This document shows positions 8,001 to 16,901 of a stretch of DNA of 46,228 bases, one piece after another. Source of the stretch: UBA10103 sp964437185 (GTDB taxonomy: Bacteria; Patescibacteriota; Minisyncoccia; Phycocordibacterales; UBA2100); contig CAYTFU010000009.1 in assembly GCA_964437185.1 (NCBI GenBank), forward strand, positions 1 through 46,228, in the 5' to 3' direction. The notes beneath the pieces are model-generated. The model ran no database searches, was not told the DNA's origin, and was given only the letters and a program-made list of their open reading frames with translations. Both the position numbers and the translations under genes were made by a program. The first letter of the stretch is position 1; each line of letters starts with the position of its first letter.

Positions 8001-10667
8001 ATGTGGTATTCGCAGACCACGCATCGCGTGCTCGATCAACTTCACTCGGGTGAGCTTGGGTTGCGCGCGGCTGAGGCCGCGCGCAGACTTCGGGAGAACG
8101 GAAAAAATGTTTTGCCAGAGAAAAAACCCGATAGTCTGGCGCGGATTTTCTTTCGGCAATTTCAAAGCCCGCTCATTTACGTGCTCATGGGTGCGAGTGC
8201 GGCCGTCTTCATCATGGGTGAGACCGTCGACGCGATTATCATTTTCGTCGTTCTCATCTTCAATGCAATTATTGGATCTATTCAGGAAGGCAGAGCTCAG
8301 AACACACTGAAAGCGCTTGAACATTTGGTCGAGACAAAGGCGATTGTGATACGAGACGAAAAAGAGATGATTATACCCGACAGCGATGTGGTGGTCGGCG
8401 ACATCATCGTGCTCCAGGAAGGCGGGAAGGTGCCTGCCGATGCGCGGATCATCTCTCTGCACGGCTTGCGCGTCGACGAATCGATGCTCACGGGCGAATC
8501 GGTGCCGGTCTCAAAAATTGATGATGTGTTGCCGGGTAAAGCGAGGCCTGCACCTGAGCAGACAAATATGGTATTTAAGGGCACTAATGTGGTGGGTGGA
8601 AGCGGAAGAGCGGTCGTCGTCGCGACTGGGCTTGCGACCGTCATCGGAGGCATTGCGGAGAAGCTCTCTTCAATCGTGACGGAAGTACCGCTGAAGGCGA
8701 ACATACGCCATCTTTCACGCGCGATAATTCTCGTCGTCGTCGTGGTTGGTACGGGCCTGTTCTTCTTCGGCCTTTCGGAGGGATATTCCGCCCGCGTTAT
8801 GTTTAGCACGGTCGTCTCGCTTGCGGTTTCCGTAATTCCTGAAGGTTTGCCGATCGTACTGACGCTCGTTCTTGCGACCGGAGTATGGCGAATGTCGAAG
8901 CGCAATGCGCTTGTGAAGGAGTTACAGGCGGTGGAAGCGCTTGGTCAGGCGAAAGTTATTGCCGTCGACAAGACAGGCACCATTACACGCAACGAACTCA
9001 TCGTGACGGAGGTATGGACGGATGGGAAACTGTACACCATTGGCGGTGTCGGGTACGAGCCGAAAGGTGATGTCTGGCAGGAAGGAAATATCGTTGATCC
9101 GGCGGGCGACGAAGCGCTCCTCCTCGCGGGAAAGGTCGCAACCTTCTGCGCGAGTGCGCATGCTCTCTATTCTGAAGAAGAATCTCGTTGGGAGGTTTCT
9201 GGTGATCCGACAGAGGCCGCGCTCGCTGTGTTTGGAGAAAAGATGGGATTTCACAAGGAGACGCTGGAGCGTATCGCACTTCCTGCAGGCGAAATTCCGT
9301 TCGACCACAAGCTCAAGTACCACGGCACGCTGCATCAGGTAGACGGAAAATATTTTCTCACCGCGGTCGGGGCACCGGAAGAGATTCTCCGTCACTCACA
9401 CTACCTATCACATGGGCATCGGCGTGAACTTGAACACAAGGATCGCGAAGAGATTGAGCGTCTTGTGAATGAAATGACCGCGAAAGGTTTGCGAGTTCTT
9501 GCGTGCGCTATTGATTCGGATGCGCCGGAATCTCTCAATGTTGAGCATGTAAAAAAACTTACGTTCGTAGGACTTTTTGCAATGAAAGACGCGCTTCGAG
9601 AGGAAGTGCCCGACGCGATGCGCCGCGCGGGGGAGGCAGGAATTCGTGTAGTTATGATTACGGGCGATCACGTTCTTACAGCGCGCGCAATTGCCAAAGA
9701 GGCGGGCATCTACCACCAGGGAGACGAGGTTCTTACGGGGGCGGAGATTGATGAAGCATCAGACAGCGAGCTCGCCGATCGGCTCGCGCGCGTATCCGTG
9801 TTTGCACGAGTGAGCCCCGATCATAAACTCCGAATCGTAAACGCCTACAAAAAAAGGGGAGAAGTGATCGCGATGACAGGAGACGGCGTCAACGACGCCC
9901 CCTCGCTTGTGGCGGCGGATCTTGGCGTATCTATGGGGCGGGTAGGTACCGAGGTGGCGAAGGAGGCGTCGGATATTGTTCTTTTGGACGACAACTTCGG
10001 CAGCATAGTTTCCGCTGTGGAAGAGGGTCGCGCTATCTATCATTCGATACGAAGAGTCATTTTGTATTTGTTTAGCACAAGCGCGGGTGAGGCGCTGACA
10101 CTCATCGGAGCGCTCATTCTCGGATTCCCGCTCCCGCTCCTCGCAGCGCAGATTATCTGGCTCAACTTGGTGACTGATGGCTTTCTCGACGTCGCGCTTG
10201 CGATGGAGCCCAAGGAAGAAGGATTGCTGACGCGAGCATTTGTGAAGCCCAAAAAATATCTCGTGGATGCCGCGATGTTTCGCAGGATTGTGCTTGTTGC
10301 GATTGTCATGATGATGGGAACCCTCTGGATGTTTAAGGACTACGTCGGCGACGACATGACGCACGCGTGGACTATCGCGCTCACGACGCTCGCAGTATTC
10401 CAGTGGTTTAATGCCTGGAATTGCCGCTCCGATGAAAAATCGATTTTCCAAATGAATCCGTTTTCAAACCTCTACCTCATCGGAGCGACCGCTATTGTGA
10501 TCACGCTGCAGGTTTTGGCCGTATACACTGAGCCGCTCCAGAGCATTTTGCGCACGGAGCCAATCACTCTAGAGGAGTGGGGTATGATACTTCTCGTTGC
10601 ATCCTCAATCATCGTGACCGAAGAAGTGAGGAAGCTCTTCGTCCGAATCAAGAAAAAATGGAACTAA
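8001..10667 (+). CDS. P2-type cation-transporting ATPase (Ca2+/SERCA-like)
   Basis: 888 residues. The N-terminal cation-ATPase domain (residues 1-60) is followed by actuator motif T-G-E-S, the P-E-G-L-P motif of helix M4, phosphorylation site D323-K-T-G-T, hinge T-G-D-G-V-N-D-A-P-S and a C-terminal block of four or more helices with N-L-V-T-D-G in M6. In helix M5 the Glu of S-A-G-E-A-L matches the metal-ligand Glu of SERCA pumps, while the neighbouring Asn ligand position is not conserved. It should export Ca2+ or another divalent cation using ATP; the exact ion is inferred. It is preceded by its own -10 box and followed by an MFS exporter. Confidence 0.9.
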   Translation: MWYSQTTHRVLDQLHSGELGLRAAEAARRLRENGKNVLPEKKPDSLARIFFRQFQSPLIYVLMGASAAVFIMGETVDAIIIFVVLIFNAIIGSIQEGRAQNTLKALEHLVETKAIVIRDEKEMIIPDSDVVVGDIIVLQEGGKVPADARIISLHGLRVDESMLTGESVPVSKIDDVLPGKARPAPEQTNMVFKGTNVVGGSGRAVVVATGLATVIGGIAEKLSSIVTEVPLKANIRHLSRAIILVVVVVGTGLFFFGLSEGYSARVMFSTVVSLAVSVIPEGLPIVLTLVLATGVWRMSKRNALVKELQAVEALGQAKVIAVDKTGTITRNELIVTEVWTDGKLYTIGGVGYEPKGDVWQEGNIVDPAGDEALLLAGKVATFCASAHALYSEEESRWEVSGDPTEAALAVFGEKMGFHKETLERIALPAGEIPFDHKLKYHGTLHQVDGKYFLTAVGAPEEILRHSHYLSHGHRRELEHKDREEIERLVNEMTAKGLRVLACAIDSDAPESLNVEHVKKLTFVGLFAMKDALREEVPDAMRRAGEAGIRVVMITGDHVLTARAIAKEAGIYHQGDEVLTGAEIDEASDSELADRLARVSVFARVSPDHKLRIVNAYKKRGEVIAMTGDGVNDAPSLVAADLGVSMGRVGTEVAKEASDIVLLDDNFGSIVSAVEEGRAIYHSIRRVILYLFSTSAGEALTLIGALILGFPLPLLAAQIIWLNLVTDGFLDVALAMEPKEEGLLTRAFVKPKKYLVDAAMFRRIVLVAIVMMMGTLWMFKDYVGDDMTHAWTIALTTLAVFQWFNAWNCRSDEKSIFQMNPFSNLYLIGATAIVITLQVLAVYTEPLQSILRTEPITLEEWGMILLVASSIIVTEEVRKLFVRIKKKWN

Positions 10668-10723
10668 TATGTATCCCATGCGCGTACTAACTTTGTGAGG
10701 TATTCTAGAGCAATTGTAAAATT

Positions 10724-11998
10724 ATGAATGCAATTCGAGCAGTAGGATACCAAATGTTTGCGTCGTTGCGCGTGCGAAATTATCGCCTGTACTTTATCGG
10801 GCAAGGGCTTTCATTTGGAGGAAATTGGATGCAGGTGGTTGCGATGAGTTGGCTCGTCTTGCAACTTACTGGCTCCGGCGTAGCGCTCGGAAGCGTACTT
10901 GCGTGTCGCTTCGCCCCCATGCTCTTGGGCGGGCCGTTTGCCGGAGCGGTTGTAGACGCTCACGAAAAGCGCCGGATACTCTATGTTACGCAATCGATCC
11001 ACGCCACGCTCGCGTTTGTGCTCGGAATTCTTGTATTTACGGGCGCAATACAGGTGTGGATGATTTTCGTGTTTGCGATTATCTATGGAACGGTTGATGC
11101 GTTCGATCATCCCACCCGACAGACCTTCGTACACGAAATGGTGGGGAGGGAAAATCTTCGCAATGCCGTCACGCTCAATTCGACCGAGGCCAACCTCGCC
11201 CGAGCACTCGGGCCACTCGTCGCCGGCTCGCTCATCGCGACCGTGGGCATCGCGTTTTGTTTTATTGCAAACGCACTTTCTTTCTGCGCGGTGCTGTTTG
11301 TAATTTCGCGGATGAATTCGCGAGAATTTCATCGCGAAAATACAGAGCACAAGCCATCCGGACACTTTTTTGAAAGTATCACCTACGCCGCGTCCGTCCC
11401 GCTCATTCGCACGGTTCTTCTCATGATGGCGGCGATTGGCACTTTTTCTTACGAGTTTCAGGTCACGCTGCCGCTCCTTGCCCAAAATACGTTTGGTGGC
11501 GCAGCAGCCGACTACGCCGCGCTTGTCTCAGCTATGGGCGCGGGCTCTGTCGCGGGCGGACTTTTTGCCGTAAGTCGACGTACGATTGATGCGCGAGAGT
11601 TTATCGGATCGGCTTTTTTGTTTGGCATATCAATTGGTGTGACGGCCATCATGCCGACGCTCGGACTCGCGATCATCGGTATGTTTTTTGTCGGCGTTTT
11701 TTCAATCACACTGCTGTCGCTCGGTAATACCACGATCCAGCTTCAAGCAGTTTCGGCCATGCGCGGTCGCGTCATGTCGCTTTGGGCGATGGCGATTTTT
11801 GGTTCGACGGTGGTGGGAGCGCCGATTATCGGCGCAATCGGGCAGTTTGCGGGCGCGCGGTGGGCGCTCGGAGTAAGTGCCGCTGCGTCAATTCTTGCGG
11901 CGTGGTATGGGTACAAGACAATGCCGAGAGGCAGCGCGTTTAAGGAAGATCAGGGCGTGGCGGCGGTAGGGCCGACAGCTGACGCTATCAAACTTTGA
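10724..11998 (+). CDS. MFS transporter, EntS/MFS_3 family
   Basis: 424 residues with about 11-12 hydrophobic helices. The N-terminal signature F-A-S-L-R-V-R-N-Y-R-L-Y-F-I-G-Q-G-L-S-F and the following G-N-W-M-Q are characteristic of the MFS_3 group, which includes enterobactin exporter EntS and related drug or metabolite exporters. The D-H-P-T-R-Q-T-F-V-H-E loop is also typical. Substrate unknown. A TATTCT box lies upstream of ATG 10724. Enolase starts 18 bases after the stop, with its own promoter overlapping this gene's end. Confidence 0.88.
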   Translation: MNAIRAVGYQMFASLRVRNYRLYFIGQGLSFGGNWMQVVAMSWLVLQLTGSGVALGSVLACRFAPMLLGGPFAGAVVDAHEKRRILYVTQSIHATLAFVLGILVFTGAIQVWMIFVFAIIYGTVDAFDHPTRQTFVHEMVGRENLRNAVTLNSTEANLARALGPLVAGSLIATVGIAFCFIANALSFCAVLFVISRMNSREFHRENTEHKPSGHFFESITYAASVPLIRTVLLMMAAIGTFSYEFQVTLPLLAQNTFGGAAADYAALVSAMGAGSVAGGLFAVSRRTIDAREFIGSAFLFGISIGVTAIMPTLGLAIIGMFFVGVFSITLLSLGNTTIQLQAVSAMRGRVMSLWAMAIFGSTVVGAPIIGAIGQFAGARWALGVSAAASILAAWYGYKTMPRGSAFKEDQGVAAVGPTADAIKL

Positions 11999-12000
11999 TA

Positions 12001-12006
12001 TATAAT
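12001..12006 (+). promoter_or_regulatory. -10 box of eno
   Basis: A consensus TATAAT 9 bases before the eno ATG (12016). It lies just past the MFS stop codon, so eno can be transcribed separately with almost no leader. Confidence 0.6.
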
Positions 12007-12015
12007 GGGCGCACC

Positions 12016-13308
12016 ATGAAGATTCACTCCATTCGAGCTCGCGAGATTTTGGATTCGCGGGGCAATCCGACTATTGAGGCCGATGTCATCACCGACGATG
12101 GAATTCTTGGGCGCGCTGCCGTCCCATCCGGCGCATCGACTGGCTCGCATGAAGCGCACGAGCTGCGCGATGGCGATGCGAAACGCTATGGCGGTAAGGG
12201 CGTATTGAAGGCAATCGAAAATGTGAAGTCGGAAATCGCGAAGATGGTGATCGGTAAGGATGTTGAGGATCAACAGGGAATCGACGCGGCGATGAGTGAA
12301 CTCGACGGAACGCCAAACAAAAGTCGGCTCGGGGCAAACCCGATTCTCTCGGTTTCCCTCGCGACCGCGAAAGCTGCTGCAACATCAAAAAACGTCCAAC
12401 TTTTTGAATACGTTCGCACTCTTTCCAAAAATCCGAAGCCGCTCGTTTTGCCCGTTCCCCAGTGCAATATTTTGAATGGCGGTGCGCATACTGATTGGCA
12501 ATCGACCGACATCCAAGAATTCATGATTATGCCGATTGGAGCCGCTTCGTTTGCCGAAGGCATTCGGTCGGTGGCAGAAGTGTTCCACGCATTAAAAAGA
12601 CTTTTGAAATCGAAAGGGTACGCTACTTCGGTGGGCGATGAAGGAGGTTTCGCGCCTGCGGTCAAAGGGGGCAACGAAGAAGCGCTCTCCTTGGTCGCCG
12701 AGGCCGTAAAGGCAGCGGGATATGAGCTGGGCGACGACATGGTGATTGCGCTCGATGTTGCCGCGTCCGAATTATATGAGGATGGCACCTATCTCTCTCG
12801 TCTTGAGAAAAAGAAATTTGCTGTCGATGAAATGATCGGATGGTACGAAAAGATGTGCGCACAGTATCCCATTCGCTCGATTGAAGATGGCCTCTCGGAG
12901 GGTGATTGGGAGGGGTGGAAAAAACTGACGGCAAAACTCGGGGGATCTACGCAGCTCGTGGGTGATGATCTCCTTGTCACCAACGTGCAATTTCTCGAAC
13001 GTGCGATAAAAGAAAAAGCTGCCAATGCGATCCTTATCAAGGTGAATCAGATCGGTACACTTACCGAGACAATCGCGGCAGTCGATATGGCGCACGCCGC
13101 TGGTTGGCGGGCTGTGATGTCGCATCGATCGGGAGAAACCGAGGACACGACGATCGCACATCTTGCGGTCGGTCTTGGCACAGGGCAGATTAAAACAGGA
13201 TCGACGAGCCGCAGCGACCGTACTGCAAAATACAATGAGCTTTTAAGAATTGAGGAGATACTCGGAGACAAGGCTCTGTACGCGGGGAAGAACGCGCTGT
13301 CCGTATGA
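12016..13308 (+). CDS. eno: Enolase
   Basis: 430 residues, the normal family length. The N-terminal A-R-E-I-L-D-S-R-G-N-P-T, the substrate loop S-G-A-S-T-G-S-H-E-A, G-D-E-G-G-F-A-P, metal ligands (A-L-D-V-A, S-I-E-D-G, G-D-D-L), K-V-N-Q-I-G and S-H-R-S-G-E-T-E-D are all present. It interconverts 2-phosphoglycerate and phosphoenolpyruvate. ATG 12016 is chosen over an upstream in-frame TTG (11995) because the homology begins there and the TATAAT box lies between the two. The next gene overlaps the stop by ATGA, so it is probably translationally coupled. Confidence 0.97.
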   Translation: MKIHSIRAREILDSRGNPTIEADVITDDGILGRAAVPSGASTGSHEAHELRDGDAKRYGGKGVLKAIENVKSEIAKMVIGKDVEDQQGIDAAMSELDGTPNKSRLGANPILSVSLATAKAAATSKNVQLFEYVRTLSKNPKPLVLPVPQCNILNGGAHTDWQSTDIQEFMIMPIGAASFAEGIRSVAEVFHALKRLLKSKGYATSVGDEGGFAPAVKGGNEEALSLVAEAVKAAGYELGDDMVIALDVAASELYEDGTYLSRLEKKKFAVDEMIGWYEKMCAQYPIRSIEDGLSEGDWEGWKKLTAKLGGSTQLVGDDLLVTNVQFLERAIKEKAANAILIKVNQIGTLTETIAAVDMAHAAGWRAVMSHRSGETEDTTIAHLAVGLGTGQIKTGSTSRSDRTAKYNELLRIEEILGDKALYAGKNALSV

Positions 13309-13841
13309 GAATCTACTTTGTTAGACACGGCGAAACCAATGAAAATGTTGCCGGTCGTTTGTCTGGTCATAACGAAGCGTTGTTGACCGAAAGGGGCGCG
13401 CAGCAAGCAGAGGCCGCAAGAGCACAGATCCCGAAAGATATTACGATGATTTACTCTTCGGATCTGATTCGATGCAAGCAGACCACACAAATTTTAAACA
13501 AAGATCTCCAATTGCCGATTACCTACGATGCACGCCTTCGCGAGCGGCACTTCGGTTCCTTAACGGGGCAGTCGTGGGAAGAGGTAGACCCCGATGGTTC
13601 GCGCAGGGCTCGAGACATGAAGCAAGACTACGATTACCGAGAGGAGGGAGGTGAGTCGGTCGAGGATGTGCGCAGGCGCGTTCTTGCCTGTATGGAGGAC
13701 ATGAAAAAGAATTCGAAAGGGCCCGTGCTCGCAGTGACTTCGGCTGGCGTGATCCGGCTTTTGCACCACTCACTGAATAACCAGTTACACGAAAAAATAC
13801 ATAACAGCTCTATTCATGAGTTTGAATTAGAAGATAAGTAA
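13305..13841 (+). CDS. Histidine phosphatase / phosphoglycerate-mutase-like protein
   Basis: 178 residues of the branch-1 histidine phosphatase fold: catalytic R-H-G-E-T at 7-11, S-S-D-L-I-R-C-K-Q-T, E-R-H-F-G-S-L-T-G, and a C-terminal S-A-G-V-I-R where canonical members have the second catalytic His (usually S-H-G). That second position being Ala-Gly instead of His-Gly is worth noting. It lacks the long insertion of dPGM mutases, so it is likelier a phosphatase (CobC/PhoE-like) than a true mutase. Its ATG overlaps the eno stop, implying co-translation with enolase. Confidence 0.82.
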   Translation: MRIYFVRHGETNENVAGRLSGHNEALLTERGAQQAEAARAQIPKDITMIYSSDLIRCKQTTQILNKDLQLPITYDARLRERHFGSLTGQSWEEVDPDGSRRARDMKQDYDYREEGGESVEDVRRRVLACMEDMKKNSKGPVLAVTSAGVIRLLHHSLNNQLHEKIHNSSIHEFELEDK

Positions 13842-13851
13842 TTGGACTTAT

Positions 13852-14484
13852 ATGGCATACCTTGTTCTTGTACGACACGGAAAATCTGAATGGAATTTGA
13901 TCGGCAGATGGACCGGACACACAGACATCGGACTTGTGGAGCAAGGCATTACGGAGGCGCAGGCGGCTGCGGAGTCGATCAAGGATATTCCGATCGATTG
14001 CGCGTTCGTCTCTGATCTGAAACGTGCACAGGAAACATTTACAGAGATTTGTCGTGTGCTCGACAAGCCTGACATGAAGGTCACTATTGATCCCGCCATT
14101 AAAGAACGGCATTACGGCGTGTACACGGGAAAGAATAAGTGGGAGGTTCAAAAGGAAATTGGGGAGGAGGCGTTCCATAATCTGCGACGCGGGTGGGACG
14201 TTGTGATACCAGAAGGAGAGACGCTCAAAGATGTGCACGCGCGCGTCATGCCGTATTACGAAAAAAACATCAAGCCGCTTCTCATGCAGGGAAAAAATAT
14301 TTTGGTCGTCGCCCACGGCAATTCTCTTCGAGCATTGGTAAAGCATCTTGAAAATATTCCAGAAGAAAAAGTCGCCGAGCTCGAAATAGGGACGGGAGAA
14401 GTCTTCTGCTACGAGATTGATTCCGACGGGAAAATTGTGAACAAATCGGTGCGAGCATCGAACGCCGAGAAGTTGAAAGTCTAA
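13852..14484 (+). CDS. gpmA: 2,3-bisphosphoglycerate-dependent phosphoglycerate mutase
   Basis: 210 residues. L-V-R-H-G-K-S-E-W-N at the N terminus holds the phospho-His, G-R-W-T-G-H-T-D-I-G-L follows, then S-D-L-K-R-A-Q-E-T, K-E-R-H-Y-G-V-Y-T-G-K-N-K with the catalytic Glu, and V-A-H-G-N-S-L-R-A-L with the second His. These are the dPGM hallmarks, so it should interconvert 3- and 2-phosphoglycerate. It is the third gene of an eno-centred glycolytic group; the start is 10 bases after the preceding stop. A terminator-like hairpin follows but its U-tract serves the opposite strand. Confidence 0.93.
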   Translation: MAYLVLVRHGKSEWNLIGRWTGHTDIGLVEQGITEAQAAAESIKDIPIDCAFVSDLKRAQETFTEICRVLDKPDMKVTIDPAIKERHYGVYTGKNKWEVQKEIGEEAFHNLRRGWDVVIPEGETLKDVHARVMPYYEKNIKPLLMQGKNILVVAHGNSLRALVKHLENIPEEKVAELEIGTGEVFCYEIDSDGKIVNKSVRASNAEKLKV

Positions 14485-14517
14485 AAAAAGAGAAACCCCG
14501 AGCCGCAGCTCAGGGTT
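14485..14517 (-). terminator. Rho-independent terminator of the LOG-family gene
   Basis: Arms AACCCCGAGC (14494-14503) and GCTCAGGGTT (14508-14517) around a CGCA loop, one mismatch. On the minus strand the stem is followed by a T-rich run (TTTCTCTTTTTTT). Confidence 0.75.
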
Positions 14518-14536
14518 CCCAAGGTCTTCGCCACGA

Positions 14537-15142
14537 TCAGCCTGCCGTCCGAAGACCAACAATATTCGAAGCCTGACGCAACATTGCCAACTCCAACGCC
14601 GAGATCGCTGTATCGACCTGGTCGTGGAACTGAAGTCGGAGGAGGTCGGGCCCAGCAAAACCATCTTCCACCATTTGCTCGACATCCTTCCTGAGCGGAT
14701 CGAAGCACCCCCCGATGTTGAGAACGACGTGCGGGATGTGTCTCACGCCGATTTGCTTGTTTGTCACGACCTCCCAAAATTCGTCCCGCGTTCCTGGACC
14801 GCCGGGACAAGTGATAATGCCGTCGCACATACGGAACATCATCTCTTTCCGCTCCGCCATGGTCGTGGTCTTGATCAGCTCGTGCGGGGCTTGTTCGAGG
14901 GCCGTCATAGGTCGCTCACGATCGAGGAGGAAGCCGGGAATGATTCCCGTGACCATTCCACCATGGCTTATGGCGGCAGTCGCAACGGTTCCCATAAGCC
15001 CCTCGTCAGCGCCTCCGTATACCAGCCGCCATCCTTTTTCGGCGATAGCCTGCCCCACATAGTGAAGCGCCTTGATGAAGCTGGGTTTATTGCCCATCAG
15101 GTGGCCACAAAACACGAGCACGTTCTTTGTCTGACTCGGCAC
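14537..15142 (-). CDS. LOG-family nucleotide phosphoribohydrolase-like protein
   Basis: 201 residues with a Rossmann-like fold: V-F-C-G-H at the N terminus, V-Y-G-G-A-D-E-G-L-M-G, M-A-E-R-K-E-M-M and the signature C-P-G-G-P-G-T-R-D-E-F. This matches the TIGR00730/LOG family, whose studied members cut nucleoside 5'-monophosphates into base and ribose phosphate. It starts at GTG 15142 preceded by a clear AGGAG about 8 bases away, unlike most genes here. A full promoter (TTGACT, 16 bp, TATACT) overlaps that of the divergent deaminase-like gene, and a dedicated terminator follows. The true substrate is unknown. Confidence 0.88.
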   Translation of the reverse strand: MPSQTKNVLVFCGHLMGNKPSFIKALHYVGQAIAEKGWRLVYGGADEGLMGTVATAAISHGGMVTGIIPGFLLDRERPMTALEQAPHELIKTTTMAERKEMMFRMCDGIITCPGGPGTRDEFWEVVTNKQIGVRHIPHVVLNIGGCFDPLRKDVEQMVEDGFAGPDLLRLQFHDQVDTAISALELAMLRQASNIVGLRTAG

Positions 15143-15209
15143 GTCGGTTCTCCTACTTTATGGTGCTGCTTTTTTGTCATTGGCCGCTGCAACATACGGC
15201 ACTGGAGCG

Positions 15210-15237
15210 AGTATACGCTTGAAAACTTGACAGTCAA
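15210..15237 (-). promoter_or_regulatory. Promoter of the LOG-family gene
   Basis: On the minus strand TTGACT (15232-15237), a 16-bp spacer and TATACT (15210-15215). Its -35 overlaps the -35 of the divergent promoter inside the palindrome TTGACAGTCAA. Confidence 0.7.
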
Positions 15238-15255
15238 CTCGTGAGAATGCATAGT
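15227..15255 (+). promoter_or_regulatory. Promoter of the deaminase-like gene
   Basis: TTGACA (15227-15232), a 17-bp spacer and CATAGT (15250-15255). The transcript would have a leader of about 20 bases carrying AAGGAG (15271-15276), 7 bases before ATG 15284. Confidence 0.7.
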
Positions 15256-15283
15256 CACGTTAGGCTGAAAAAGGAGAAAGGCC

Positions 15284-15829
15284 ATGGGCAGAGCCCGCAA
15301 GCAAGCGCCTCCCGCGCGCGGTTTGCGGGAACCATGTCGGCCGACTCGGTGGCGTTCGCAAAAAGAGGCCCGACTCTTCACGGAGTTGGCAAAAGTAGCG
15401 CGTGCCCTAGGTCAATCTCACCGAGGATATAAGGTGGGAGCGGCGGCGAAAATTCGGACGAAGACTGGTCGGACGACATTTTCGCTCGGCGCCAACAAGA
15501 AAAATTCTTCCGGTCCCAGGACGCTTTGCGCGTACTGTGCGGAAGAGGACGCTGAGCGGTTGGCAAGAGCACTGAAGGTGCAGGAGATCTTGTGCCTGGT
15601 TGTGTACGCCGCTCCAGAGCCTGATGATGCTTCTGGCAGGGAAGAGGAAGTTCCAATTCCGTGCTGGTACTGTCGAAAACGGTGGAGGAAACAGATCGCC
15701 TCCGGAACGGGTCCCGTTACTGAGCGCACCATTATCCGGAGAATCAATGCCGACCATCCTGAGAAATGGATGGAGGACTGGATGGGCGCGTTTCTTGAGA
15801 CGTATGCGGATGATCCGGAAAAACGATGA
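15284..15829 (+). CDS. Cytidine-deaminase-fold zinc protein
   Basis: 181 residues. The motif C85-A-E87, preceded by C82, and P126-C-W-Y-C130 reproduce the [HC]AE and PCxxC zinc-site motifs of the cytidine deaminase superfamily, with E87 as proton shuttle. The preceding G-Y-K-V-G-A-A-A segment fits the first strands of a CDA core. A basic N-terminal extension (about 1-30) and an acidic insert before the PCxxC motif (E-P-D-D-A-S-G-R-E-E-E) are unusual, so the substrate may not be free cytidine. Strong SD, consensus promoter and its own terminator make this a self-contained unit. It shares overlapping promoters with the divergent LOG-family gene. Confidence 0.75.
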   Translation: MGRARKQAPPARGLREPCRPTRWRSQKEARLFTELAKVARALGQSHRGYKVGAAAKIRTKTGRTTFSLGANKKNSSGPRTLCAYCAEEDAERLARALKVQEILCLVVYAAPEPDDASGREEEVPIPCWYCRKRWRKQIASGTGPVTERTIIRRINADHPEKWMEDWMGAFLETYADDPEKR

Positions 15830-15862
15830 CGGGATGGCAGGCTTGCCATCCCGTTTGTTTTT
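15829..15862 (+). terminator. Rho-independent terminator of the deaminase-like gene
   Basis: A perfect 11-bp stem (ACGGGATGGCA and its complement) with a 4-base loop, followed by TTGTTTTTT. The hairpin begins at the last base of the stop codon. Confidence 0.88.
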
Positions 15863-16878
15863 TACTGTTCCATGCTCTTGAGCACTTCCAGATACAAATC
15901 TTCGACGATTTTCTCCTGCGCTTTGCCGGTTTTTGCGTAGTGGTCGAGGCCGGGGGCGGCGTTGGTTTCGAGAATCCAGAACTTTTTGGACGAATTAGTA
16001 ATATCGCCCTCGATCATGATGTCGACGCCGCAGAGCCGCAGGCCCATATCTTTTGTAAGTCTTATTGCCAGCTTTTTAAACTGAGGATGAATTTGAGAGG
16101 TTACGTCCACGGAGTCTCCACCACTTGAAAGATTGGCATTGTCGAGCAACAGTACCCGCTCGCCGAGCGCTGGCTTTGAAAGAAGCGTTAGATCTTGTCG
16201 AGCGAGTTTGTTTTTGATCCGCGGATCACTCATCTTGATGCGCGTATCACGGCTTGTGGCGATGAACCCTCGCGATTTTTTTTGCAAAAGTTGCTTGATC
16301 GATGAGTGACCGTCTCCGATCACATTGAGCGGGATTCGTTCGTAAGCGGAAATTACTTTGTCGTCGAGAACGACGATACGGTAGTCTTTGCCGTGCACGG
16401 GCCGCTGCACGAGCGCCACTTTGTCGTTTTTAAAAATCGCGCGGAGTGCGGCAAAAAACTCTCGCTTCGTGTGCACGAGTGCGACGCCCACCCCTTGGCT
16501 CCCGCTGTTGGGTTTTACGACGACGGGGAATCCTAACGTTTTAGCATATCGAAATGCCGCATCCGCATCCCTCCGCGATCCTATCGCCTCGCACCACGCC
16601 TTGGAAAAAAATGTCTTTCCCTCAATAGTCGGATATCCCATCGACTTCATAAAAAAAGTGGCATACCCTTTGTCTTTTGATATATCGGCTGCGCCGACAG
16701 GGTTCAGATCGAGCGTGTTGTAGCGAAAGTAGCGCTTTCTGCCGCCTTTGTACTCAATCTGACCTGCAATATTCCATTCCGGCTCAAGGGTGACTTTGGC
16801 CCCAATACGAGGCGCGAGTCGCTTGAGCATCTTCGCGAGGATGAGGCGTTCTGGTTTTGGCGACATGTGCGCTATCAT
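15862..16878 (-). CDS. ATP-grasp ligase (cyanophycin-synthetase-like)
   Basis: About 338 residues. Central ATP-grasp motifs are visible: F-P-V-V-V-K-P-N-S-G-S-Q-G-V-G-V (ATP-binding Lys and Gly-rich loop), V-Q-R-P-V-H-G-K-D-Y-R-I-V-V-L-D, R-I-P-L-N-V-I-G-D-G-H-S-S-I and the Mg2+-binding C terminus with I-L-E-T-N-A-A-P-G. The G-K-D-Y-R and N-V-I-G-D-G segments resemble the ATP-grasp part of cyanophycin synthetases. It lacks the Mur-ligase half, so the product is unknown; carboxylate-amine ligation is the family chemistry. ATG 16878 or ATG 16866 could be the start. It is divergent from purL. Confidence 0.8.
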   Translation of the reverse strand: MIAHMSPKPERLILAKMLKRLAPRIGAKVTLEPEWNIAGQIEYKGGRKRYFRYNTLDLNPVGAADISKDKGYATFFMKSMGYPTIEGKTFFSKAWCEAIGSRRDADAAFRYAKTLGFPVVVKPNSGSQGVGVALVHTKREFFAALRAIFKNDKVALVQRPVHGKDYRIVVLDDKVISAYERIPLNVIGDGHSSIKQLLQKKSRGFIATSRDTRIKMSDPRIKNKLARQDLTLLSKPALGERVLLLDNANLSSGGDSVDVTSQIHPQFKKLAIRLTKDMGLRLCGVDIMIEGDITNSSKKFWILETNAAPGLDHYAKTGKAQEKIVEDLYLEVLKSMEQ

Positions 16879-16901
16879 GACATAGCCTCTATGGGAGGCT
16901 A

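Noticed and set aside
13556..13570. TTAACGGGG resembling the right arm of family B
   Set aside because: There is no partner arm within 100 bases and the codons encode a conserved phosphatase motif.
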